From the NCBI RefSeq assembly GCF_003053745.1, contig NZ_QAYE01000009.1:1-64000 (forward strand): a DNA stretch of 64,000 bases, in the 5' to 3' direction. This DNA is from Sphingomonas faeni. GTDB lineage: Bacteria > Pseudomonadota > Alphaproteobacteria > Sphingomonadales > Sphingomonadaceae. The notes under the pieces were generated by a model that was not told where the DNA came from, searched no databases, and saw nothing but the letters and a program-made list of their open reading frames with translations. Shown here one piece after another: positions 1 to 12,234 of the stretch. How positions within the stretch are numbered: position 1 is the first letter of the stretch; each line of letters opens with the position of its first letter. Position numbers and translations under genes: made by a program.

Positions 1-165
1 CGATAGTCTCGTCCGACATCACGGCCCCGTTCAAAGAGCTGCCATCAACCCGTTGAACGCTCCGCCTACAAGGCGGCCCTCAGACCGCGCTTACGGAAAT
101 CCGCCAATTTTCCTCTACCACTTTTTCCATTCCGTAAGAGAATGAATGCGGAAAGGGACACTCCG

Positions 166-675
166 TTATCGGGGGCGGGCGAGCAGGCGAGTGTGTTGGT
201 CGGACCATGGGTCTGGGACGATCCGACCTGCTTCGACACTCAACTCAATTTCGGTGCCATCTGGGTGCCATAGAAAGAAGCGAAGTAGAGGATCGCGGAT
301 GATCATAGACTCCCACACCCTCGCGCCATCGTGGGTTTGGTTCTCGTCCGAAGCGAGGCACTCGTTGCGTGAGGTCACCCACCACTCGATGATCTGCCGG
401 GTAATGCGGTGCCCCTGATAGGCCGGATCAACAATGGTCTTGCCAATATGCCGGTAAAGAAGGGGCTCTTCCGGCCCCCATGTGTTCATCACTGCGACGA
501 GTTCCTCGCCGTCGAAAGCGCCGACATATTCGGCATCGAAGATGCCACGACCGACGCGAACATCGAGTGCCACAGGCTCGGCAGCAACGGTCGTGATCAC
601 ACGATTCCATGGACGAGGGAACTTGAACCGATATTCGGCGATGAACTGCGTCTGCGAACTGGACCGGGTGACCAT
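166..675 (-). CDS. hypothetical protein, possibly GNAT-like acetyltransferase fold
   Basis: A 169-residue frame with an AGGGA ribosome-binding site 6 bases before the ATG. I do not recognise the family firmly. The middle (about residues 50-95) holds VGAFDGEELVAVMNT followed by a VDPAYQGHRIT-type stretch, which resembles the strand plus pyrophosphate-binding loop of GNAT acetyltransferases; the rest matches nothing I know. No signal peptide or membrane segment is visible. It lies on the island side of tRNA-Leu, upstream of a broken recombinase start, so it is probably accessory cargo. The acetyltransferase assignment is an inference from one motif and could be wrong; that it is a real gene is better supported (RBS, length, no competing frame of equal quality). 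Confidence 0.5.
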   Translation of the reverse strand: MVTRSSSQTQFIAEYRFKFPRPWNRVITTVAAEPVALDVRVGRGIFDAEYVGAFDGEELVAVMNTWGPEEPLLYRHIGKTIVDPAYQGHRITRQIIEWWVTSRNECLASDENQTHDGARVWESMIIRDPLLRFFLWHPDGTEIELSVEAGRIVPDPWSDQHTRLLARPR

Positions 676-731
676 GGGCAGTCCCTACCATTTTCTTGAC
701 GCATTACAGAACTGGAGCGATTCGTTCTTAA

Positions 732-892
732 ATGACCAAACGCATCGCCCTCTACACGCGCTTGTCGCATGACTCGCCAAGCGACCGAACCGGCGCGGTG
801 AACTCGTCAGGACTCGAATCTCAACAGACCTTGGGCGAGGCAAGGCAAGACCCACGCGATCATGCCGACCTCGACCACCCCGCCTGCTCCGA
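732..892 (+). pseudogene. truncated serine-recombinase N-terminus (remnant)
   Basis: The frame starting at 732 begins MTKRIALYTRLSHDS and continues to a GLESQQ stretch about 30 residues on. This is the look of the resolvase/invertase N-terminal domain, in which a YTRLS-type strand carries the catalytic serine and a LExQ helix follows. The similarity ends near the point where the inverted-repeat arm begins (893), and the same frame then only translates the arm to a stop at 1061. No resolvase core or DNA-binding domain follows. I read it as the 5' stub of a recombinase gene cut off when the arm arrived. The assignment rests on a short match and is tentative. Confidence 0.35.
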
Positions 893-1050
893 TCCTCTTC
901 CGGGCACCAGCACTTCTCAAGTGCTTGAAATCTCTCGGGGATCGTCCACGAAACGGTCCCCAGAGAGCATCTGCTACCCCAAACTGCTACGGGAAAATGG
1001 CCCATCGTCGGGCCGAAAATCCCGGAAAACCGTCCGTATTGTCGGCGGTG
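893..1050 (+). repeat. left arm of 158-bp perfect inverted repeat (att-like, includes tRNA-Leu 3' end)
   Basis: By direct base-by-base reading these 158 bases are identical to the reverse complement of 3611-3768. The outer 17 bases match the 3' end of the tRNA-Leu gene including CCA, and the remainder is the sequence downstream of that tRNA. Identity stops abruptly at both ends. The arm points into the island, opposite to the orientation expected for a normal direct attL/attR pair. It contains two TGCTAC motifs (972 and 985) 13 bp apart. Confidence 0.95.
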
Positions 1051-1182
1051 AGGGAGGCTGAGCGCCAGCTTGCCCTCTTGTCGTTTCAAAGCCGGTTCAC
1101 AAATGAGCTCAACGGATGCTTGCGTCATTGTCGCTTCAAAAGACGCACCCATGGGGTAGATGCTTTAAGAAGGGGAATACTG

Positions 1183-2154
1183 ATGCCATCACTTTACGAT
1201 AATGCCGTCGCCTCTATTCGAATGGGAGTGGAGGACTATCGGCAGCAGGACACCCAGCGCGATGTCTCGGCAGTGAGAAACTTCTATGCGGGCGTCCTGC
1301 TTTTAGCCAAAGAGCTACTCATCCGCAGCGCGCCCAAAGCCTCGCCCGATTTGGTCATTGCTGCCAAAATAAAGTTGTCCCTCAATGCTAGCGGGGATGT
1401 GATCGCCGTCGCGGACGGGAAAAACTCGATTGATTATGGCGCGATACATGCACCACTGAAAGAGTTTGGACTTTTGATAGATCGACAGGCGCTGGATGGG
1501 CTGCAATCTATCAGAAATGATCTCGAGCATAAGGCTTCGGCTCACTCACCCGCTGTCATCCGATCGGCAATTAGCAGCACCTTCGCCGTAGTCACTTCGC
1601 TATTTCGTCAATTAGAGGAAGACCCGGCCACCGCACTCGGTGAAGAGTGGCAGGTCATGTTATCGGAGAAAACGGTTTACGATGGGGAGTTGAAGGCAGC
1701 GCGGGACACACTCTCCAAGGTGCGATGGTTCTCTAACAGCATTGAAGGTTCCAAGTTTCGTTGTCTCGAATGCGACTCGCGTCTGATCGCGCAAATGGAT
1801 GCCGATAACGATGACCAAGCCGCAGTCGCGTTCAAGTGCCGGTCCTGTAGCGCGGAGCCCGATGGCGCGGACCTGATTGAAGACGCGATAGAACAAATGT
1901 TCGGCGGCGACGCCTACCTTCGCGCCAAAGAAACCGGTGAAGAAGGTCCAATATATCAGTGCCCTGCTTGTGAACGACAGACCTTGCTCGAAACGGACGA
2001 GGCTTGTGCGAACTGCAACGAGCCGATCGATTACGAATCAACCTGTCAGTTGTGTGGCGAACACATCCCGCTGTCCGATTACCTTGATGGTATTGATGGT
2101 GGACTTTGCTCCTACCACTCGTGGCAGGCGGACAAGGCGATGCACGACGATTGA
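1183..2154 (+). CDS. HEPN-like protein with C-terminal zinc knuckles (candidate RNase/defence gene)
   Basis: A 323-residue protein. I chose the ATG at 1183 because an AGGGGAA ribosome-binding site precedes it; the open frame extends back to 862 but would translate the inverted-repeat arm. Residues 29-48 form a helix (VSAVRNFYAGVLLLAKELL) and residues 111-116 read RNDLEH, the R-(N)-x3-H signature of HEPN ribonucleases. The C-terminal 130 residues hold CxxC pairs at 194/197, 219/222, 260/263, 275/278 and 288/291 plus C309, enough for about three zinc ribbons. HEPN domains occur in many RNA-cutting toxins, abortive-infection and CRISPR effectors; the zinc ribbons suggest nucleic-acid or protein binding. 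It has no partner gene of its own; the only neighbour inside the repeat-bounded unit is the convergent recombinase. The HEPN assignment comes from motif and helix pattern only. Confidence 0.7.
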   Translation: MPSLYDNAVASIRMGVEDYRQQDTQRDVSAVRNFYAGVLLLAKELLIRSAPKASPDLVIAAKIKLSLNASGDVIAVADGKNSIDYGAIHAPLKEFGLLIDRQALDGLQSIRNDLEHKASAHSPAVIRSAISSTFAVVTSLFRQLEEDPATALGEEWQVMLSEKTVYDGELKAARDTLSKVRWFSNSIEGSKFRCLECDSRLIAQMDADNDDQAAVAFKCRSCSAEPDGADLIEDAIEQMFGGDAYLRAKETGEEGPIYQCPACERQTLLETDEACANCNEPIDYESTCQLCGEHIPLSDYLDGIDGGLCSYHSWQADKAMHDD

Positions 2155-2189
2155 GTAGCATGCCCAAGGCTGGGTTTGCCCCTTGAAGA

Positions 2190-3740
2190 TTACATGCAGT
2201 GCCGGACATCCACCTGATCGAACGACAACCTACGCACGGCTTCATCGAGTGCATCGACCCGATGGCCGCTACCATAGTTCTCATGGACGGCTGTCCGGGA
2301 TGCTCCAGTAGTCCACCCGCCAAGAAGCAACGTGATGTCGTGGTCGGTCCGTGCGGCGCGTAGCTCGTCCCTGAAGTTGTGGCGGAACGAATGAAATGAG
2401 GTGCGAGTCCGCTGCGCGCCGCAGGCGCGGAGGAACTGCGTAAACCACTTACTGAAAGCGACTGGTCGCGATCCTGTCGATCCTGTCTCGATGTCATCGA
2501 ATAGCTTTTTCTCTCCAGCCCTTCGTTTTGCCTCGGCGAAGCGGAGCAGCCCGCAGTCGATGAGCATCGGATGGACGGGAATGAGCCGGTCGCTGGCGGT
2601 GGTCTTCAACTGCTTATCGGTGCTTCCGACGAGGGACCGCTGGCTTACCACGATACAATCGACGCCATCGACGGCTCGGATGTCGGTGGTATCAAGTTGG
2701 CAAATTTCGCCCAGTCGTGCGCCAGTGAACAGAGCGATTAAGGGCACCCAGAACCGCGCGTTGCGCGGTCGCTGATTTCCGACCTTATTATAGCCGCGCT
2801 CGCCATCGACGCAGCCACGATAGAGTGGCGCATTGAAGATCGCGTGAAGCTGGTCGCGTTCGAAAGGCAAACGCTTGTCCCGCTTATTGACCGGATCGGG
2901 CAGGCGCAGGCCTCGGGCCGGGTTGCGGGCCAGCAGTTCCTCATTGACCGCCCAGTTGAGGAAGCTGCTCAAGTTCGACATCAGCGAGTTGGCGTTTGCC
3001 GCGCTGATGATCTTGATGTTGCTGCGTAGGCGCGCGCGCTCAGCCGCCTCGCGCGGCGAAAGCTTGGGAAAAAGCTTTCTTGCGTTGGCGGGAAGAAAAC
3101 GCAGGACATCGAGCATGTCGCGGCACTGCGCACGCGAGATCGACGCTATCGGGACTGCTTCCCCTATCATGGCGACCGCCAGCTTTCGGCCCGTCTCATA
3201 CGCTTCCCGAGTGCTGGCAGTCCATGCGTGCGTCGGGTCGTTGATGTAGTTGCTATACGCCTCGGCCAACGTAAGCGGGCTGTCGGGCTGGGCCTGCTCA
3301 GCGGGCAACGACGCGATAGGGACCGATATCGCGTGGTTGGCGGGATCGTCGTCCAACGGTCGGATGAGCATTGCATCAATCGGCAAGCCCGCCATCGCGC
3401 GGGCATTTTCGATCTCTATTTCGATCCGGGCCTTGACCCCCGGCAATCGGCGCAAGGCGACAGCGAGACTATCGGTGCGCAGCGAACGCCAAATTTCGAG
3501 GCGGTTCAGCAGACGCTGAGCGTCAACAGGGATCGTGTGCCGGTAGTAGAGTTTCTGCCCGCGTCGAAGCACGCCATGGGGTAAATCCCGTAGCAGCTTA
3601 CCGTAGCAAACACCGCCGACAATACGGACGGTTTTCCGGGATTTTCGGCCCGACGATGGGCCATTTTCCCGTAGCAGTTTGGGGTAGCAGATGCTCTCTG
3701 GGGACCGTTTCGTGGACGATCCCCGAGAGATTTCAAGCAC
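2190..3740 (-). CDS. tyrosine recombinase/integrase (DUF6538-type N-terminus)
   Basis: Site-specific recombinase of the tRNA-associated island type. In the 516-residue open frame, residues 58-100 (LRRGQKLYYRH start) look like the DUF6538 N-terminal region, residues 155-275 form the SAM-like core-binding domain, and the catalytic domain carries R342 (in TGARLGE), H450-x-x-R453, W476 in the usual second-His position, and Y489 (HENYG). All active-site residues are present, so it should be active. The start is uncertain: GTG at 3740 lies in the repeat arm and would add about 55 residues unlike the family; GTG at 3572 is an alternative without a clear Shine-Dalgarno. It lies just downstream of tRNA-Leu and convergent with the HEPN-like gene (35-bp gap). 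Confidence 0.9.
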   Translation of the reverse strand: MLEISRGSSTKRSPESICYPKLLRENGPSSGRKSRKTVRIVGGVCYGKLLRDLPHGVLRRGQKLYYRHTIPVDAQRLLNRLEIWRSLRTDSLAVALRRLPGVKARIEIEIENARAMAGLPIDAMLIRPLDDDPANHAISVPIASLPAEQAQPDSPLTLAEAYSNYINDPTHAWTASTREAYETGRKLAVAMIGEAVPIASISRAQCRDMLDVLRFLPANARKLFPKLSPREAAERARLRSNIKIISAANANSLMSNLSSFLNWAVNEELLARNPARGLRLPDPVNKRDKRLPFERDQLHAIFNAPLYRGCVDGERGYNKVGNQRPRNARFWVPLIALFTGARLGEICQLDTTDIRAVDGVDCIVVSQRSLVGSTDKQLKTTASDRLIPVHPMLIDCGLLRFAEAKRRAGEKKLFDDIETGSTGSRPVAFSKWFTQFLRACGAQRTRTSFHSFRHNFRDELRAARTDHDITLLLGGWTTGASRTAVHENYGSGHRVDALDEAVRRLSFDQVDVRHCM

Positions 3741-3768
3741 TTGAGAAGTGCTGGTGCCCGGAAGAGGA
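3611..3768 (-). repeat. right arm of 158-bp perfect inverted repeat; tRNA-proximal att site
   Basis: Exact reverse-complement partner of 893-1050. It covers the last 17 bases of tRNA-Leu (3752-3768), which is the usual attB core for tyrosine recombinases, and runs towards the integrase. Two TGCTAC motifs (minus strand, 3671 and 3684) lie inside it and two more (3590 and 3603) just beyond its inner edge. Each pair is spaced 13 bp and could be integrase arm-type binding sites. Confidence 0.9.
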
Positions 3769-3838
3769 CTCGAACCTCCACGACCTTGCGATCGCCAGCA
3801 CCTGAAGCTGGTGCGTCTACCAATTCCGCCATCCGGGC
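3752..3838 (-). tRNA. tRNA-Leu (anticodon CAG), CCA encoded
   Basis: Read on the minus strand the sequence folds as a class II tRNA. The 7-bp acceptor stem is GCCCGGA/TCCGGGC with discriminator A and encoded CCA. The D-arm contains TGGTAGACGC, the anticodon stem-loop is CCAGC-TTCAGGT-GCTGG giving anticodon CAG, then a variable arm, and a T-arm with GGTTCGAGTCC. The gene is intact; the island joins at its 3' end without damaging it. Confidence 0.97.
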
Positions 3839-3950
3839 ACGGGGTAGGAGGGCGCCTCTAGGGGAGGGTCGCGATGCTTGTCAACACGCCTCTTGCTGGG
3901 GCAAGGGGTTATTCGTGATTGGCAGGCTAAACAAAGTGGACGGACGCGCG

Positions 3951-4904
3951 ATGAACGACAAACTGGTGACGCTGATCGGGGGTGGCGGTTTCGTCGGCCG
4001 CTATGTCGCACAGGCGCTGCTGGCAACGGGCGCGCGCGTCCGCATCGCGCAGCGCGATCCGCGGCAGGCGTTCTTCCTGAAGCCGCTCGGCGGGCTCGGC
4101 CAGACGCAGTTCGTCGGTGCCGACGTCACCAAGCCCGAGACGATCGCGCATGCGGTGCACGGCTCGGACGTGGTCGTGAACCTGGTCGGCGTGCTCGCGG
4201 GCGATTTCCAGCGCGTTCAGGCACTCGGTGCGCAGACCGTCGCACAGGCGGCGGCGAAGGCCGGCGTCGGCGCGCTGGTGCACGTCTCGGCGATTGGCGC
4301 GGATCCCGAGTCTGCGTCGGCGTACGGCAAGTCGAAGGGGCAGGGCGAGGCGGCCGTGCTCGAGGCGTTCCCAACTGCGACGATCCTGCGACCGTCGATC
4401 GTGTTCGGTCAGGAAGACCAGTTCGTGAACCGCTTTGCCGGGATGATTGCCAAGGCGCCGGTGGTTCCGGTGTTGCGCGCAGGCGCGAAGTTCCAACCCG
4501 TGTTCGTCGGCAACGTGGCGGACGCTGTGGTCGCAGCGGCGTCCGATCCCGAGACGTTCGGCGGCCAGACCTTCGAGCTCGGCGGCCCCGACATCATCAC
4601 GATGGGCAATCTCATCCGCTGGATCGCCAAGACAATCGGTCGCAACCCTTCGATCGTCGAGCTGCCGGACTTTGCCGGGGCGCTGATCGCCAAGGGCGGC
4701 TTCCTGCCGGGCGCGCCGATCACCAAGGACCAGTGGACGATGCTGCAGACCGACAATATCGTCACCGGCGCCGATGGCCTTGCCGCGTTCGGGATCGAGG
4801 CGACGCCGCTGTCGACGGTCGCGCCGGGCTGGCTGGTGCGCTTTCGCAAGGCCGGGCGGTTCGGTCGTCGCGCCGAGACGCATGCGGAAGTCCATGTCGC
4901 CTGA
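3951..4904 (+). CDS. NAD(P)-binding complex I NDUFA9-family protein
   Basis: A 317-residue atypical short-chain dehydrogenase-like protein. The N-terminus has the Rossmann motif GGGGFVGRYVAQAL at residues 9-22. A DVVVNLVGVL stretch follows near residue 75, a VHVSAIGAD strand near 105, and the conserved Y-x3-K as YGKSKGQGE near 120. This is the NDUFA9/YfcH-like group, in bacteria found near or with respiratory complex I and linked to quinone or electron-transfer functions; the true substrate is unknown. ATG 3951 was chosen because the Rossmann strand follows directly; the longer frame back to 3741 reads through the antisense of tRNA-Leu and is not credible. It is followed by uppP with a 58-bp gap. 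Confidence 0.88.
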   Translation: MNDKLVTLIGGGGFVGRYVAQALLATGARVRIAQRDPRQAFFLKPLGGLGQTQFVGADVTKPETIAHAVHGSDVVVNLVGVLAGDFQRVQALGAQTVAQAAAKAGVGALVHVSAIGADPESASAYGKSKGQGEAAVLEAFPTATILRPSIVFGQEDQFVNRFAGMIAKAPVVPVLRAGAKFQPVFVGNVADAVVAAASDPETFGGQTFELGGPDIITMGNLIRWIAKTIGRNPSIVELPDFAGALIAKGGFLPGAPITKDQWTMLQTDNIVTGADGLAAFGIEATPLSTVAPGWLVRFRKAGRFGRRAETHAEVHVA

Positions 4905-4962
4905 TCCTGCGCGTGCTACCTACCGCTGACACTGCCCTGACCTACCGCGCCGGAGCTCCCGC

Positions 4963-5772
4963 TTGACCGAACTTCTCACCGTCATCCTCCTCGGCATCGT
5001 CGAGGGGATCACCGAATTCCTGCCCGTCTCCTCGACCGGGCATCTGATCCTCGCGACGCGGCTGCTCGGCTATGACGCGGGGCGCTGGGAAGTGTTCAAC
5101 GTCGTCATCCAGCTCGGCGCGATCCTCGCGATCGTCGTGCTGTACTGGCGGACGTTCTGGGCGGTCGGCATGGGGCTGTTGAAGCGTGAGACGAAATCCT
5201 GGCTGTTCCTGCGCAACCTGGTGGTCGCGTTCATCCCGGCGGCGGTGATCGGCCTTGCGCTGCACAAGCATATCGAGGCGCTGCTCGGGAATGCGGAGGT
5301 CGTCGCGATCGCGCTGATCGTCGGCGGCTTCGCGATCCTCGCGGTCGAGCGGTTCGCGCCGCGCAGCGACATCAGCGGCGTGGCGGACATCCCCCTGAAG
5401 ACGGTAATCGGTATCGGCTTTCTCCAGTGCCTCGCGATGGTCCCTGGCGTCAGCCGCTCTGGTGCGACGATTCTCGGCGCGCTGGCGCTGGGCGTCGAGC
5501 GGCGCACGGCGGCCGAGTTCAGCTTCTTCCTCGCGATCCCGACGATGCTGGGGGCGAGCGCGCTCGAACTGCTGAAAAACCGCGATGCGATCGCTAGCGG
5601 CGGCGGTGTCGGGCTTGGCGCGATCGCGATCGGCGCTGCGGTGTCGTTCATCGTCGCGCTGCTGGTGGTGAAGTGGTTCGTCGGGATCGTCACCAAGCAC
5701 GGGTTCGTGCCTTTTGCCTGGTACCGGGTAGCTGCCGGCTCGGCCGCGCTGGTCTGGTTGCTCAGCAAGTAG
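4963..5772 (+). CDS. uppP: undecaprenyl-diphosphatase UppP (BacA)
   Basis: Integral membrane phosphatase that recycles undecaprenyl pyrophosphate to the monophosphate lipid carrier for peptidoglycan and other envelope polymers; overexpression is classically linked to bacitracin resistance. The 269 residues are the family length. The signature EGITEFLPVSSTGHL is at residues 14-28 and the second conserved loop GVSRSGATI near 162-170, with several hydrophobic segments between. The start codon is TTG (4963), placed immediately before the first family helix; there is no ATG alternative that keeps the EGITEF motif. Confidence 0.96.
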   Translation: MTELLTVILLGIVEGITEFLPVSSTGHLILATRLLGYDAGRWEVFNVVIQLGAILAIVVLYWRTFWAVGMGLLKRETKSWLFLRNLVVAFIPAAVIGLALHKHIEALLGNAEVVAIALIVGGFAILAVERFAPRSDISGVADIPLKTVIGIGFLQCLAMVPGVSRSGATILGALALGVERRTAAEFSFFLAIPTMLGASALELLKNRDAIASGGGVGLGAIAIGAAVSFIVALLVVKWFVGIVTKHGFVPFAWYRVAAGSAALVWLLSK

Positions 5773-5923
5773 GTCCATTTCGGTATCAATAAGGCTTGAT
5801 GAGAATTGTTCTTAGATAATTTGATTGAATTGATCGATTAATACGACAGCAATGCTGGCATAATGGTCGATTTCAAGGTGACAAGCTTCCGATGGCGCAA
5901 TAACGCGGCTGTCGGAGGCATGT
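5773..5923. other. A/T-rich spacer upstream of gltD (probable promoter region)
   Basis: About 150 bases whose middle (roughly 5795-5865) is strikingly A/T-rich compared with the GC-rich flanks. No gene, repeat or hairpin terminator is visible. It most likely carries the promoter of the gltD-gltB operon; I could not assign -35/-10 boxes with confidence. Confidence 0.4.
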
Positions 5924-7362
5924 ATGGCGAACGATTCGATGCTAAAGTTTGTCGGGCGGGAGCAATCCTATCCGGCAAAGCGCACCGCGGATGAGCGGCA
6001 GGAGGATTTCCGTGAGATCGCGCAGCGATACGCGGTCCAGCCTGCCGAGGAGCAGGCCGGGCGCTGTTCGCAGTGCGGCGTGCCCTATTGCTCGGTCCAT
6101 TGCCCGCTGCACAACCATATTCCCGACTGGCTCAGGCTGACCGCGGAAGGGCGGCTGCGCGAGGCCTACGAGTTGAGCAACGCGACGTCGACCATGCCCG
6201 AGATCTGCGGCCGCATCTGCCCGCAGGACCGGCTGTGCGAAGGCAATTGCGTCATCGAATTCACCGGGCACGGCGCGGTCACGATCGGCTCGGTCGAGAA
6301 GTTCATCACGGATACCGCCTGGGAGAATGGCTGGGTCGAACCGCTGGTCCCCGGCAAGTCTCGTGGGCAGTCGGTCGGCGTGATCGGTGCCGGCCCGGCG
6401 GGCCTGACCGCAGCGGAATATCTGCGCGGGCACGGCTATGACGTCCACGTCTACGACCGCTACGACCGCGCAGGCGGGTTGCTCACCTATGGCATCCCCG
6501 GCTTCAAGCTTGAAAAGCCGATCGTCATGCGGCGCGTCGAGCGTCTCAAGGCCGCCGGCATCGTCTTCCACGAAGGCTTCGCGGTCGGCAGCGACGCCAG
6601 CCTCGACGATCTCCGCCAGCGCCACGACGCGATCCTGATCGCGACCGGTGTCTACAAGGCGCGCGCAATGGACCTCCCCGGCGGCGGATCGAACGGCGTG
6701 GTCGCCGCGCTCGACTTCCTCGTCGCGTCAAACCGCAAGGGCTTCGGCGACGCCGTCCCCGCCTTCGACGATGGCAGCCTCAATGCGGAGGGCAAGGACG
6801 TGGTCGTGATCGGCGGCGGCGATACCGCGATGGACTGCGTCCGCACAGCGATCCGCCAAGGCGCCAAGTCGGTGAAGTGCCTCTACCGCCGCGACCGTGC
6901 CAACATGCCCGGATCGCAGCGCGAAGTCGCCAATGCCGAGGAGGAAGGCGTCGAGTTCGTCTGGCTGTCGGGCCCACAGAGCTTCGACGGCGGTGACGTC
7001 GTGTCGAGCGTCAAGGTCCGGAAAATGCGTCTCGGCGCGCCCGATGCGAGCGGCCGCCGCGCCCCCGAACCCGATCCCGCGGGCGACTATTCGGTGAATG
7101 CCGATCTCGTCATCAAAGCACTGGGCTTCGACGCCGAGGACCTGCCGACGCTGTTCGCAACACCGGAACTGGGCGTGAGCCGCTGGGGCACCGTGCTGGT
7201 CGATGGCAAGACGCTGATGACCTCGCTCGACGGCGTGTTCGCGGCAGGCGACATCGTCCGCGGTGCAAGCCTGGTCGTATGGGCGATCCGCGACGGCCGC
7301 GACGTCGCCGCGACGATGCACAAATGGCTGAAGACCAAGGCGGCCAACGCGAAGGTGGCGGC

Positions 7363-7366
<4 letters not shown>
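5924..7366 (+). CDS. gltD: glutamate synthase (NADPH) small subunit
   Basis: Beta subunit of GOGAT: takes electrons from NADPH through FAD and two [4Fe-4S] clusters to the large subunit, which makes glutamate from glutamine and 2-oxoglutarate. The 480 residues contain the N-terminal cluster cysteines (CSQCGVPYCSVHC near 47-59 and CGRICPQDRLCEGNC near 95-109), the FAD-binding GVIGAGPAGLTAAEYL near 152-167 and the NADPH-binding VVVIGGGDTAMDC near 295. Length and motif order are normal. Its stop overlaps the gltB ATG by 4 bases (ATGA), so the two are translationally coupled. gltD preceding gltB is less common than the reverse order. Confidence 0.96.
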
Positions 7367-11889
<4,523 letters not shown>

Positions 11890-11908
11890 CCCCCACGCAC
11901 GAGCTCCC

Positions 11909-12006
11909 CCCCGGTGAAGGCCGGGGCCCAATTGGAAAGTTCGCAGTAACGAAGCGCCGTCCTCCGTTAGCGACGTCCCCCAATTGGGCCCCGGCCTCCG
12001 CCGGGG
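11909..12006. repeat. family A palindromic repeat (GGCCCAATTGG type)
   Basis: Inverted repeat with about 27-bp arms differing at two positions; the inner arm ends read CCCAATTGG. The unique centre contains CAGTAACGAAGCG, which also occurs in the family A copy at 15630. It follows gltB directly and could form a strong hairpin acting as an mRNA 3' end. Confidence 0.85.
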
Positions 12007-12030
12007 AAGTTTAGTATGGAGCAGGGAAGT

Positions 12031-12179
12031 AGATTTGTTCGCGCAGAGGCGCAGAGGACGCGGAGGGGGTTTCGCCCGGAACGGGCTACTTGCACTCCAA
12101 CGCGCGTTGCTGAAATGCACGCTTCGCGGCGTACGCAACACCTCCGCGCTCTCCGCGCCTCTGCGCGAAACCAAATCTT
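12031..12179. repeat. palindromic repeat, GCGCAGAGGCGCAGAGG type
   Basis: Arms of about 38 bases near 12031-12068 and 12141-12179 are reverse complements with a few mismatches, built on the string TTCGCGCAGAGGCGC. It is a different family from the neighbouring copy at 11909. With that element it fills the 345-base gap between gltB and the GST gene; nothing else is seen there. Confidence 0.75.
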
Positions 12180-12234
12180 CTTACTCGACGACCAACCCGC
12201 GCTAGTGACACACCCGCCCCCCACCGCCTAAACG

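Noticed and set aside
1..165. Possible transposon end at the left edge
   Set aside because: No terminal inverted repeat of a known family could be recognised, and no gene fits.
893..1050. Interpretation of the left arm as a normal attR direct repeat
   Set aside because: It is inverted relative to the tRNA-proximal copy, so simple excision between the two cannot occur.
862..1182. Upstream extension of the HEPN-like frame
   Set aside because: It would translate the inverted-repeat arm and tRNA end; a good ribbosome-binding site and ATG exist at 1183.
3741..3950. Upstream extension of the NDUFA9-like protein
   Set aside because: Reads through the antisense of tRNA-Leu; the Rossmann motif starts just after ATG 3951.
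11890..12234. CRISPR-like spacing of short repeats
   Set aside because: The repeats are two different palindromic families, not a regular array of direct repeats with spacers; no cas genes are nearby.
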